A stretch of 64,000 bases of DNA from DASXZH01 sp963829965. Its GTDB lineage: Bacteria; Armatimonadota; Fimbriimonadia; Fimbriimonadales; Fimbriimonadaceae. The translations under genes and the position numbers were made by a program. The stretch is from NCBI GenBank assembly GCA_963829965.1, contig CAWHLK010000061.1, positions 1-64,000 on the forward strand. The letters run 5' to 3'. This document shows positions 54,573-62,480 of this stretch, one piece after another (the first letter of the stretch is position 1; every line of letters starts with the position of its first letter). Below the pieces are notes generated by a model. It ran no database searches. It was given only the letters and a program-made list of their open reading frames with translations, and was not told the origin of the DNA.

Positions 54573-55553
54573 ATGCGTTTTCGAGCTCTCGTTGTTCTCG
54601 GCTTCCTGGCCGTTTCTGTGCTGTGCCACGCCCAACGCTTCAAGTTCGTCATTACGGGCGACGGCCGTTCAGACGGCCTGCCCGGCCGCAAGGGATACGA
54701 TGAGAACGGCATCAACAAGACGATCACGAAGGAGATTGTCGCGGAAGTTCTGAGGCAAAAGGCAGCGTTCGTTCTTATCAGCGGCGATCTCGTGCTCGGC
54801 TACACCGAGCCGGAGACGTTTCGAACCCAGTTGACCTCGTGGCTCATCCTCAATGCCCCTCTCTACGATCGCCAGATCGGTGTATATCCTGTGCGCGGCA
54901 ATCACGATTCCCATGACTCCAGCGGAGCGGACACGGACGAGTCCGTTTGGGACACCGTGCTCAGCGGCAGATACCGCTTGCCGGACAATGGCCCTGAGGG
55001 CGAAAAGAACGCCACTTGGTCGTTTGAGTACGAGAACTCGCTGTTCATTGGCGTCGACGAGTGGGGCACCCATGAACATCAGGTCAATCAAAAATGGCTA
55101 GACCAGCAGCTTGCGAAAACCAAAGCCACGCACATTTTTGTGATGGGACATGAAATGGCCTTCAAGGCAGGCCACCATACGGACAACTTGGACAATCATC
55201 CGGAAGCGCGAGATGCCTTCATCGAGAGCTTGATAAACGCCGGCGGGCATATGTATATCTGCGGCCATGATCACTTTTATGATCGATCTCAAATCGGAGA
55301 CCCAACTCATCCCCGAGCCGATTTCTATCAGCTTCTAGTAGGTACTGCGGGTGCGCCGTTCTACCACGGTGACAAACACAACGGCAACAACGGACATTGG
55401 ACGGTTACGCCCCAGAAGCACATTGAGGATACTTACGGCTATACGCTTGCGGAGATCGATGGCTCCAGGGCCACTTTCACCTTCTACGGCCGGGTCGCGC
55501 CCGGCGAGTATAAGCCAATGGACAAATTCTCCTACACCGCAAGACGCAGGTAA
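54573..55553 (+). CDS. Secreted calcineurin-like metallophosphoesterase
   Basis: A 326-residue protein with signal peptide ALVVLGFLAVSVLCHAQ. The metal-binding blocks appear in order: FVITGDGRSDG, LISGDLVLG, YPVRGNHDSHD, IFVMGHEMAFKAGHH, GHMYICGHDHFYDRS. The first block has GDGR in place of the usual D-x-H. It probably hydrolyses phosphate esters outside the cytoplasm; the substrate is unknown. selA starts two bases after its stop, which may reflect co-transcription. Confidence 0.88.
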   Translation: MRFRALVVLGFLAVSVLCHAQRFKFVITGDGRSDGLPGRKGYDENGINKTITKEIVAEVLRQKAAFVLISGDLVLGYTEPETFRTQLTSWLILNAPLYDRQIGVYPVRGNHDSHDSSGADTDESVWDTVLSGRYRLPDNGPEGEKNATWSFEYENSLFIGVDEWGTHEHQVNQKWLDQQLAKTKATHIFVMGHEMAFKAGHHTDNLDNHPEARDAFIESLINAGGHMYICGHDHFYDRSQIGDPTHPRADFYQLLVGTAGAPFYHGDKHNGNNGHWTVTPQKHIEDTYGYTLAEIDGSRATFTFYGRVAPGEYKPMDKFSYTARRR

Positions 55554-55555
55554 CA

Positions 55556-56881
55556 GTGTCCGAACGTCGAAAGCTGCCTCGGGTCGACACTCTCTCTGAA
55601 AGGAGTTCGTTGGCGCGGTATCCACGGGAGCTTAGGGTCAAAGCGGCCCGTGCGGCTTTAGAGCGGTTACGTCAGGAAATGCCCAGTGGCGACCTTGAAG
55701 CGTTGGCCGAAGACTACGCCGAACAAGAAGCGTTGGCGAGAAGTCGTCCTTCGATTGGGCCGATTTTAAACGCCTCAGGCGTAATCCTTCACACTGGCCT
55801 GGGGCGGGCACGCCTTGCAAAGGCTGCCGTTGAGTCGATGCTCAAAGTCGCCGAGAGTCACGCGAATTTAGAGATTGATCTTGAAACGGGAAAGCGCGGC
55901 GATCGCCAGCACCACGTCCGTAGCTTGCTCGTTGAACTCACTGGCGCGTCAGAGGTCTTCGTCGTCCAGAACTGTGCAGCTGCGGTCTTCTTGGCGCTCC
56001 AAGCGCTGGCCTACAAAAAAGAGGTCTTGCTGTCAAGGGGGCAAATGGTGGAAATCGGAGGGTCGTTCCGGCTGCCGGATATCGTCAGGCAAAGCGGCTG
56101 CAAGCTCGTGGATGTTGGAACCACCAACAAAACCCGCCTTCAGGATTATGAGAATGCAGTCACCGCCAAAACGGCTGCAGTCCTCCGCTGCCATCCGAGC
56201 AACTATCAGGTGGTGGGTTTTACGGAAGATCCGAGCATCCAAGAACTTGCCGCATTCTGTGACGAGCGAGACCTGAAACTCATAGATGACGTGGGCTCAG
56301 GGTGCCTCGTCGACACAACGTCTTTTGGACTTCCCAAAGCGCCGACCCTCCAAGACGCGGTAAGTGCGGGAGCCGACGTGGTGATGGGAAGCGGAGACAA
56401 GCTCTTGGGAGGTCCACAGTCGGGCATTATCTTAGGCAAAGCCGAGTCGATAAACCGAATGAAAAAGCACCCTCTTGCCCGCGCATTTCGGATCGACAAA
56501 TTTTCCCTCGCTGCCCTTGAGGCGACCCTCCGGCTTTACGCCAACGGCCAGAGCGAAGAGATCCCAACTCTACGCTACTTGCGCAGATCGCTAGAAGAAG
56601 TGAAGAGCTACGCGACCCAGTTACAGCAGGCTTACGGGGAGGGGGCAATACTGGAACCAGGCATAACCGAAATAGGGGGCGGCTCGCTCCCTGGAAGTGG
56701 GGTGCCAACGGTTAGGGTTGGAATCAAAACGCCCAAGCCAGACGCGCTTGCGAAAAGACTTCGCATGGGCGCCCCGCCCATGCTTACAAGAGTTGAAAGG
56801 AATTCCGTATGGCTAGACCCGAGAACTTTGGACGTCGAGGAGATGGCAATCGCAGAATCTCTGCTGCGAGGTGCGCGTTAA
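55556..56881 (+). CDS. selA: L-seryl-tRNA(Sec) selenium transferase
   Basis: SelA converts Ser-tRNA(Sec) to selenocysteinyl-tRNA using selenophosphate. The 441 residues carry LARYPRELRVKAARAAL, NASGVILHTGLGRA, GKRGDRQHHVRSLL, QNCAAAVFLAL, LIDDVGSGCLVDTTSFGL, the PLP lysine in MGSGDKLLGGPQSGIILG, and the end RMGAPPMLTRVE with WLDPRTLD. The start is a GTG. No selB, selC or selD is seen in this window. The stop overlaps the next ATG (TAATG). A hairpin repeat unit lies inside the coding sequence at 56763-56787. Confidence 0.94.
   Translation: MSERRKLPRVDTLSERSSLARYPRELRVKAARAALERLRQEMPSGDLEALAEDYAEQEALARSRPSIGPILNASGVILHTGLGRARLAKAAVESMLKVAESHANLEIDLETGKRGDRQHHVRSLLVELTGASEVFVVQNCAAAVFLALQALAYKKEVLLSRGQMVEIGGSFRLPDIVRQSGCKLVDVGTTNKTRLQDYENAVTAKTAAVLRCHPSNYQVVGFTEDPSIQELAAFCDERDLKLIDDVGSGCLVDTTSFGLPKAPTLQDAVSAGADVVMGSGDKLLGGPQSGIILGKAESINRMKKHPLARAFRIDKFSLAALEATLRLYANGQSEEIPTLRYLRRSLEEVKSYATQLQQAYGEGAILEPGITEIGGGSLPGSGVPTVRVGIKTPKPDALAKRLRMGAPPMLTRVERNSVWLDPRTLDVEEMAIAESLLRGAR
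56763..56787. repeat. Hairpin/TTAC repeat unit inside selA
   Basis: GCATGGGCG (56763-56771), loop CCC, CGCCCATGC (56775-56783), then TTAC: a perfect 9-bp stem with a triloop and the same terminal tetramer as the intergenic repeats. The 12-mer GCCCATGCTTAC is shared exactly with a unit at 35236-35247. It encodes MGAPPMLT in selA in frame. Confidence 0.6.
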
Positions 56882-57468
56882 TGGATTCTGAAGTCAGTCC
56901 GGAACATAACGACCAGATTCGTGAATTGCTGCGCCAGCTTGAGGAACATTCGGCTGGCCAAATGGGGCATGCTCACCGCGTTTCTGTTTACGCCGTTGCG
57001 ATAGGGGAACGCCTGGGACTGGGATTCGAAGATTTGGTTCATCTTCGGCAGGCGGCGTCCTTGCACGATATCGGCAAGTTAGAAATCGATCCGCTCGTGT
57101 TGAACAAGGTTGGAGAAATATCGGATGCGGAACTTCAAGAACTACGGAAGCACTGTCGCGAGGCCCAACAGGTCGTCGGACTGCTGAACTGGCTGGCGCC
57201 GGTTTTGCCAATGATCCTTCATCATCACGAGCGATGGGACGGATCCGGCTACCCCCACGGGCTTGCAGGAGAGGAGATTCCGCTCGGTTCGCGCATCATT
57301 GCGGTTGCGGAGTCCTTCGACGTGCTTACTTCGGAGTCAAATTGGCGTGAGCCCGTGACCGAAGAGGCAGCACTCGGCGAAATCAAGACCAACGCGGGAA
57401 CGCAGTTCGACCCGATGGTCGTAAACACGTTCCTCCTGGTGCAGCCACTCATTCAGCCTATTCTGTAA
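56881..57468 (+). CDS. HD-GYP-domain protein
   Basis: ATG at 56881 overlaps the selA stop. The 195-residue product is one HD-GYP domain, a metal-dependent phosphodiesterase class that often cleaves cyclic di-GMP: MGHAHRVSVYAVAIGERLGL, AASLHDIGKLEIDPLVLNK, ILHHHERWDGSGYPHGLAGE and ARIIAVAESFDVLT-like GSRIIAVAESFDVLT. The GYP triad is intact (GSGYPHG). There is no receiver or sensor domain attached, so regulation must come from partners. It is coupled to selA, an odd pairing. Confidence 0.92.
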   Translation: MDSEVSPEHNDQIRELLRQLEEHSAGQMGHAHRVSVYAVAIGERLGLGFEDLVHLRQAASLHDIGKLEIDPLVLNKVGEISDAELQELRKHCREAQQVVGLLNWLAPVLPMILHHHERWDGSGYPHGLAGEEIPLGSRIIAVAESFDVLTSESNWREPVTEEAALGEIKTNAGTQFDPMVVNTFLLVQPLIQPIL

Positions 57469-57477
57469 TTCAACTTG

Positions 57478-57906
57478 CTATGCAATCGCATGCCTGCTAC
57501 GAGCGGCGAGCTCTAGCTTTGGGAAGGGTATTGAGTGCGCCGCGGTCTTGATTAGATGTGCCAGTTCTACGAATCCAAGAATCCGGCCCTTGCTGTCCCG
57601 AATGATAGAATGCTCGACACCTTTCTCGGCCATTCCGACTGCAACTTCCTCCAACTCCCAATCCCAATAGAACCAGCTGACATTGGAAGACATTACTTGC
57701 CCAACCGTGAGGTCTCCTAATTCTCTTCCGATCGCAGCCACCAAACCAAGAACTTGGTCGCGCTCGAAAACTCCCACGGGTTGACCGCATGAAATGACGA
57801 AAGCGTAGCCGGAACGCTGATCTTCGAGCGACTCAATAGCCCTGAGAACGCTCATGTCGGGTTCTACGACGGGAACTGCTGGATCAGCAAAATCCCTGAT
57901 TTTCAT
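57478..57906 (-). CDS. Paired CBS-domain protein
   Basis: A 142-residue protein with two CBS domains: MKIRDFADPAVPVVEPDMSV with YAFVISCGQPVGVFERDQVL, then LTVGQVMSSNVSWFYWDWEL with HSIIRDSKGRILGFVELAHL. Stand-alone CBS pairs bind adenosine nucleotides and act as sensors. AAAGGAG lies 7 bases before the ATG, the clearest Shine-Dalgarno in this part. It is convergent with the HD-GYP gene. Confidence 0.88.
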   Translation of the reverse strand: MKIRDFADPAVPVVEPDMSVLRAIESLEDQRSGYAFVISCGQPVGVFERDQVLGLVAAIGRELGDLTVGQVMSSNVSWFYWDWELEEVAVGMAEKGVEHSIIRDSKGRILGFVELAHLIKTAAHSIPFPKLELAARSRHAIA

Positions 57907-57975
57907 TTCTTTCTCCTTTGAAACTTCCTTGATTCAAATGTCGTTGCCGGCTGCGTGGCCGGGAAAGATGGGTAG

Positions 57976-58009
57976 GTGGTCAGCGTCCTGCGACCACGTT
58001 AGCTAACGT
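57976..58009. promoter_or_regulatory. Hairpin overlapping a 14-bp perfect palindrome
   Basis: GTGGTC (57976-57981) pairs with GACCAC (57992-57997); overlapping its end is ACGTTAGCTAACGT (57996-58009), a perfect 14-bp palindrome. It lies in the 242-base gap between two divergently transcribed genes and looks like a binding site for a dimeric regulator of one or both. Confidence 0.45.
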
Positions 58010-58148
58010 TGGCCAAAGGTCGCGAACGACTCCGGCAAAGCGTGCATAATGCATATATCGTATTGGTATTGCCCAATAAGAACAAGTCATGACTTTCTTG
58101 CCCATCGTTTATATGACACTGGAAATCGCAAAGTCTTCATAATCGGCC

Positions 58149-58817
58149 ATGCGCTCCTTTTTCATTGCGGCTGCCTTGTTTCTACCTTCCCTTGCCTGGT
58201 CCCAGACCATATGTATCGATCCCGGGCATCCATCCGAAAACGGTGTTGGGACTCACGGGAAGCTCATTTCCGAAGTGAAGGCAGCCTGGCAAGTTTCTCA
58301 GAAGCTTCAGAAATTCCTCACCGAGGCCGGGTACCGCGTGGTCATGACCAAATCCGCCGAAATGGAGCGGGTGACCAATAAACGCCGGGCTGAGATCGCC
58401 AATGAAGCGCATGCAAGCCTTATGCTCAGGATCCATTGCGATGCCGGTTCAAGGTCCGGTTTCGCCAGCTACTATCCAGCTGCGCAAGGTCGCGTGGGCG
58501 ACATGGTTGGCCCGAGCGAGAAGGTGATGCAGGCAAGCCGGGCGGCCGCCATCGCCTTTCATCCAGCCGTCATTAAGGCTTTGAACGGCGAGGTTGGAGA
58601 CCGCGGGATTCACACGGACGCCGACACGATGATCGGCGGCAGGCAGGGCGGTGCCTTGACAGGATCTATCTATTCTCATGTGGCCACGGTTTTGATCGAG
58701 ATGGCAGTTCTCCAAAACGCGAGCGACGATGCGTTTATCTCGACTGACGAGGGACAAGAGAAGATGGCGAAGGCGATCGCGATGGGAGTGGAAGCGGCGG
58801 TGCCACGGAGTAAGTGA
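58149..58817 (+). CDS. Exported N-acetylmuramoyl-L-alanine amidase (Amidase_3)
   Basis: A 222-residue zinc amidase that cuts the bond between MurNAc and the peptide stem in cell wall. The signal peptide is FFIAAALFLPSLAWSQ. The zinc site residues are His in ICIDPGHPSENG, Glu in GKLISEVKAAW, His in LMLRIHCDAG and the catalytic Glu in VLIEMAVLQNASD. RVVMTKSAEMERVTNKRRAEIAN is the expected middle. It is a lone catalytic domain without a cell-wall-binding module. CATAAT lies 5 bases before ATG. Confidence 0.9.
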   Translation: MRSFFIAAALFLPSLAWSQTICIDPGHPSENGVGTHGKLISEVKAAWQVSQKLQKFLTEAGYRVVMTKSAEMERVTNKRRAEIANEAHASLMLRIHCDAGSRSGFASYYPAAQGRVGDMVGPSEKVMQASRAAAIAFHPAVIKALNGEVGDRGIHTDADTMIGGRQGGALTGSIYSHVATVLIEMAVLQNASDDAFISTDEGQEKMAKAIAMGVEAAVPRSK

Positions 58818-58825
58818 AGCGCGAT

Positions 58826-58838
58826 GCGCCGGAGGCGC
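58826..58838. repeat. GC triloop hairpin after the amidase gene
   Basis: GCGCC (58826-58830), GGA, GGCGC (58834-58838), directly preceded by GCGC-GAT-GCGC. Similar in form to the hairpins at 10.0, 34.0 and 35.2 kb but without TTAC. It lies 9 bases after the amidase stop. Confidence 0.5.
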
Positions 58839-59008
58839 TATGAAGTGCGGCGATCATTCGTCCGCTCTTAATCGCCGCCCTTTATGCCCGTCATTGCTGA
58901 GACAGCAAATGATGCTGATTCAGGTTGGCTATAACCCATCTCGGCCCGTAAAGAAGTGGCAGAGGATTGCCGCACTACAAAGCGGTTCGCGCGCGTAGAA
59001 GAAGTTCC

Positions 59009-59329
59009 ATGAACGCCCTTGCACGAGAGATGGCCAGGCTCTTGTGGTGGTACCTGCTTTGGGTCATGCGGAGGCCTTGGATGAAGCGGCTCCAAAATGC
59101 GTGGCTAAAGTTGGTTCCGGCAAGGCATAGGGAAAAGGCCGCGGCAATTCACAAAAGGCAAAACCGTTGGGCGCTGAGATATGGCCTGCCGACTCTGCAA
59201 GTGGCGATGAACTTCGTGATAGCTTGCGTCGGCCTTACAATTATTTACCTGGTGACAGTGAATCTGTACGAAGCCGGAGCGTTCCACGTGCCGCAGAAAT
59301 CGGACGCGGCTCTGGTTCAGGCTCAGTAG
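59009..59329 (+). CDS. Small membrane protein of unknown function
   Basis: ATG at 59009 begins MNALAREMARLLWWYLLWVMRR. The 106-residue product has an aromatic, basic N-terminal helix, a charged middle (KLVPARHREKAAAIHKRQNR), and one clear membrane segment near the end (LQVAMNFVIACVGLTIIYLV). GAAG upstream is a weak ribosome site. I do not recognise it. It lies between the amidase and the convergent murB operon. Confidence 0.6.
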   Translation: MNALAREMARLLWWYLLWVMRRPWMKRLQNAWLKLVPARHREKAAAIHKRQNRWALRYGLPTLQVAMNFVIACVGLTIIYLVTVNLYEAGAFHVPQKSDAALVQAQ

Positions 59330-59336
59330 GATGGGT

Positions 59337-59375
59337 GGCCCGGTAACCCCAAGGGGAGAGCAAAAGGCCCGGGCC
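59337..59375 (+). terminator. Nested GC hairpin, probable terminator
   Basis: GGCCCGG (59337-59343) pairs with CCGGGCC (59369-59375), enclosing an inner CCCC-AA-GGGG stem. It follows the stop of the small membrane protein gene by 7 bases. The downstream GATTTAGC is only weakly T-rich, so termination strength is uncertain. Confidence 0.5.
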
Positions 59376-59530
59376 GATTTAGCTAAGTGAAGAAGCATCT
59401 TCACCTAGATTCATTATCGTTCAGTGTGTAGTGATGCTTTGTCATGGGAAGAAGTGACTAACGAAATCCATTCTTTTACATTCTTAGTCGCTCTTTATGG
59501 CGATGCTCAATGGTAACGAAGAGATGCCCC

Positions 59531-60490
59531 TTAACCGCCAGAAAGCTCAAAGCTTGACCAGTCCCCGATGTAGAGGACCTCTTCCTCTAAGTGAACGTTG
59601 AACCGCTCGAACACCGTGCGCTTGGCGAGTTGGGCGAGTCGGCGTATATCACCTGCACTTGCGCTGCCCACGTTCAAAATAAAGTTGGCGTGTCTTCTCG
59701 CGAACATTGCGCCGCCGAGGCGAATGCCCGCGAGGCCGGATTTTTCAATCAAGTACCCGGCCGGCACTACACCTGCCGTTCTTAGCTGCCTTGGCAGGGA
59801 TTCCAGTCCTTCAGCCAGGATTTGGTCGTTTACGTTCTTGAAGAAACTGCCCGCGCTGGCGGGAGGCGGCTGTTTGGAAATCCGTTGCCTTTGGTATTCG
59901 CGGGCCTCGTCATAGATTTTCTTGGGATCTCCCTTGGGAAGCCTCATCTTGACCCTAAGTAACGCGCAACTGGGCGGGTTCGGCCTTCTCAAAAGGGAAT
60001 CTCGATAGGAGAACTCCATAAAGCCGGGTTCAACCCAGCGGCGCTCGCCTTCAAACACCACCTCGATAGAGGTCAAAAACTCGGCAACTGAGCTTCGGTA
60101 AGCGCCTGCATTGCTGACCAGAGCGCCACCCAGCGTGCCAGGGATGCCTACCGCGAATTCCAACCCGCCGAGGCTCCGCTGCGCTGTCTTTAGGAACAGC
60201 TCTTGAAACCCGCAACCTGCCTCCGCGGTGACTTCCGCACCATCGATCTCAATGCGTTTTGCACCGTTGACAATCACTAGTCCAGGCACGCCCTCGTCGC
60301 TCGGTAGCACGTTGCTGCCCCAGCCGAGAACCGTCGCGGACTGGCCGGATTTCTGCCGTTCGATCATCATCTCAGCCAAGTCGTCGCTGGTGCGAGCAAT
60401 CGCAAACAGTTCCGCGTTGCCGCCCGACTTAAGGGTTGTAAACGGCTTAAGGGCAACGTCGCTTTCATAAACCAGGGCGCCGGATTTCAT
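59531..60490 (-). CDS. murB: UDP-N-acetylenolpyruvoylglucosamine reductase
   Basis: MurB reduces enolpyruvyl-UDP-GlcNAc to UDP-MurNAc with NADPH and FAD. TTLKSGGNAELFAIARTSDDL, VLGWGSNVLPSDEGVPGLVI, GLEFAVGIPGTLGGALVSNAGAY, SYRDSLLR and PPASAGSFFKNVND with the catalytic Ser are all visible. The 319 residues fit the shorter type II form. Its ATG overlaps the tsaB stop by four bases (ATGA), last gene of a three-gene operon. Confidence 0.95.
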   Translation of the reverse strand: MKSGALVYESDVALKPFTTLKSGGNAELFAIARTSDDLAEMMIERQKSGQSATVLGWGSNVLPSDEGVPGLVIVNGAKRIEIDGAEVTAEAGCGFQELFLKTAQRSLGGLEFAVGIPGTLGGALVSNAGAYRSSVAEFLTSIEVVFEGERRWVEPGFMEFSYRDSLLRRPNPPSCALLRVKMRLPKGDPKKIYDEAREYQRQRISKQPPPASAGSFFKNVNDQILAEGLESLPRQLRTAGVVPAGYLIEKSGLAGIRLGGAMFARRHANFILNVGSASAGDIRRLAQLAKRTVFERFNVHLEEEVLYIGDWSSFELSGG

Positions 60491-61056
60491 AAGTTGGCTT
60501 GCGGAAACGGCCTCTTCGGAACGGAGATGCTCGGCTCGATCAGATACTGGGGAACAAGTTCCTCGACGCGAACTCTTTTCAGTTTTGAAAGTTGAGACGC
60601 GGCAATTCTGGCTTCTGGATATCTTTGATCCAAAATGTCCGGACCGTATCCTAGATAACTCTCATTCGGCAGTTTGGAGGTTCTGTAGGCATTGCCTCCT
60701 ATGGGGCGAATGAAATACTCTCCCTTTTTGGAAGGGATCACCGCCAGTCCGTGCGGATCAATGAGATCAAAGGATGTTACGGCTGCAACTTCAATTTCTA
60801 GAGCATAAGCAAGGGTTTTTGCGATTGTAACTCCAACCCTCACGCCGATAAAACTTCCAGGGCCAACATCGGAAACGATCAGTAGAATATCAGCCTTTGA
60901 GCGTCCTGCCGCCAAAAGCCCGGTCTCAAGCAAGCGAAGGCACGTTTCCGCCGCATTTTGGTTGGAATCTTTTTGCGCGGCAAAAAGCAACTCTACATCC
61001 TTGCCGATCAAAGCGATACTTACAACCGAACTTGAACAGCTAAGCGCTAGGGTCAA
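60487..61056 (-). CDS. tsaB: tRNA threonylcarbamoyladenosine biosynthesis protein TsaB
   Basis: TsaB partners TsaD in making the t6A37 modification of ANN-decoding tRNAs. It is an actin-like, kinase-fold protein: LALSCSSSVVSIALIG, SDVGPGSFIGVRVGVTIAKTLAYAL matches the family GPGSFTGLR-G motif, with Ile for Thr. The 189-residue length is slightly short. It overlaps both neighbours by four bases, the upstream secreted-protein gene and murB, so all three are coupled. Confidence 0.9.
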   Translation of the reverse strand: MTLALSCSSSVVSIALIGKDVELLFAAQKDSNQNAAETCLRLLETGLLAAGRSKADILLIVSDVGPGSFIGVRVGVTIAKTLAYALEIEVAAVTSFDLIDPHGLAVIPSKKGEYFIRPIGGNAYRTSKLPNESYLGYGPDILDQRYPEARIAASQLSKLKRVRVEELVPQYLIEPSISVPKRPFPQANL

Positions 61057-62270
61057 GGTGCAGGAACTACCGTGAGCACGTCCGCAAGGCCTTCCAAAGT
61101 TTTCCGGTCCTTGCCGGAGGCGCCCTCGTCGTCGCTGTTCCAGGTGAGAACCCAGTAGTTGTCGCCGTTATCGCCCGCTGCATCGAAGCTGAAATGCGAT
61201 TTCGTGCCTGCCAGTCCGCGCCGGTAGATCCAATCGACGTTGCATTGGCCATGGTTGATGTAGCTGGTCTTTTCTTCCCGCTTGACAACCTTGGTAAACG
61301 CTTCCAGCGTTTGGCCGGAAGCTCGAATCAACACTTTGCCCGGGTCGTCGGAATCGACGACGCTAGCCACGAAGAGCTTGGCGGAGCCGGTTAGGTCCGG
61401 ATTGGTAAGGGTGAAAGTTCCGTCTGAATTCTTTGAAACCTTCCATGTGTTCGGCCCCTTCAGGTCAACTTTCTTTCCGGCAGCCGTCGCTTCAACAATG
61501 ACTACGCCCTTGAATGGGGCTACCGGTGGCTGAACAGGAGGAGTCCAAACAACCTTGTGGAACTGGCCCGGCTGCAAGTCTCCTGCCGATAGTTTGCGGT
61601 CTGGGCTCTCTGCGGAAGGAAGTCGCCCGTCCGTCGTGTGGAGGGTCTGCATCGTGTCGCGCCAGATCGTTTCAGCCTTGTCGAAGTTATCCGGAGACGC
61701 TGAAAGGCGGTAAATGAGCTTTCGGGGTGTTGCGCTGTAAACAAGGCCCGTATCCGTGATCAAGTGGACGCCTTTATCCTTTGACTCGATTTTCGTCATG
61801 AGCAATGGGACGCCGAGGACTTCGTCACTCCACTGCCTAAGGACGGCGCGGTTCATTTTTTCGTTGATATCGCGTTGAACAGTTTGCCAGGTGTCCTGAT
61901 CCTGGTTGAACTGGGCCGAATAAATCTCAAGTACAGCGCGTTCGTCCACGCCCGGCAGTGGAATTAAAAATCGAGTGGTAATGTCTTGCTTCGCCGGTCG
62001 CCACGTCTTGGGATCGGTGAGAATGATTTTGGATTCCTCGTTCTTAACTTTAACCTTCGAATGCTTCCAGCTTTTCGGATAGTCGAAAGCGAGGCCTAAC
62101 TCCTCGTTTGTATAAGTTGCGTTCGGAGACGCCGCTTCGGACGCTTTCGACGTGGTTGCTGAGGGCTTCGTTACGGTTGAAGTTGGAGTGGTCGGCGCCG
62201 GAAGGGTGTTCGGACTTTGCGCCGGATTCTGGCCTAACAAAAGGATAAGACTTATAGCCGCGATATTCAT
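61053..62270 (-). CDS. Secreted protein with PsbP/DcrB-like domain
   Basis: A 405-residue protein with a short signal (MNIAAISLILLLGQ) and a Thr/Pro/Ser linker. TNEELGLAFDYPKSWKHSKV opens a PsbP/DcrB-like fold. A second part after about 220 (VVWTPPVQPPVAPFKGVVIV, PDLTGSAKLFVASVVD, HFSFDAAGDNGDNYWVLTW) resembles another copy of the same kind of domain. The function is unknown. It is first in the operon with tsaB and murB, overlapping tsaB by four bases; TTAACT lies 10 bases before the ATG. Confidence 0.7.
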   Translation of the reverse strand: MNIAAISLILLLGQNPAQSPNTLPAPTTPTSTVTKPSATTSKASEAASPNATYTNEELGLAFDYPKSWKHSKVKVKNEESKIILTDPKTWRPAKQDITTRFLIPLPGVDERAVLEIYSAQFNQDQDTWQTVQRDINEKMNRAVLRQWSDEVLGVPLLMTKIESKDKGVHLITDTGLVYSATPRKLIYRLSASPDNFDKAETIWRDTMQTLHTTDGRLPSAESPDRKLSAGDLQPGQFHKVVWTPPVQPPVAPFKGVVIVEATAAGKKVDLKGPNTWKVSKNSDGTFTLTNPDLTGSAKLFVASVVDSDDPGKVLIRASGQTLEAFTKVVKREEKTSYINHGQCNVDWIYRRGLAGTKSHFSFDAAGDNGDNYWVLTWNSDDEGASGKDRKTLEGLADVLTVVPAP

Positions 62271-62480
62271 GCTTTCACCGAGTTAAAACGTTTCAAATGG
62301 CCAGTTGGAACCATCAAGTTCCCTCTTGGGCTCCTTGATGGAACTTGAGCCTTGCCCCGATAACGCTTTTAGCTAGTCTATATTTTTGCACAACAAGCGT
62401 CGCAGGGACTTCATTCGGCTCAAAACGGTGCGAAGGTTGGAGCGAATGAGGTAAGCATTTCTTGTTTGGAGTAATCGATT

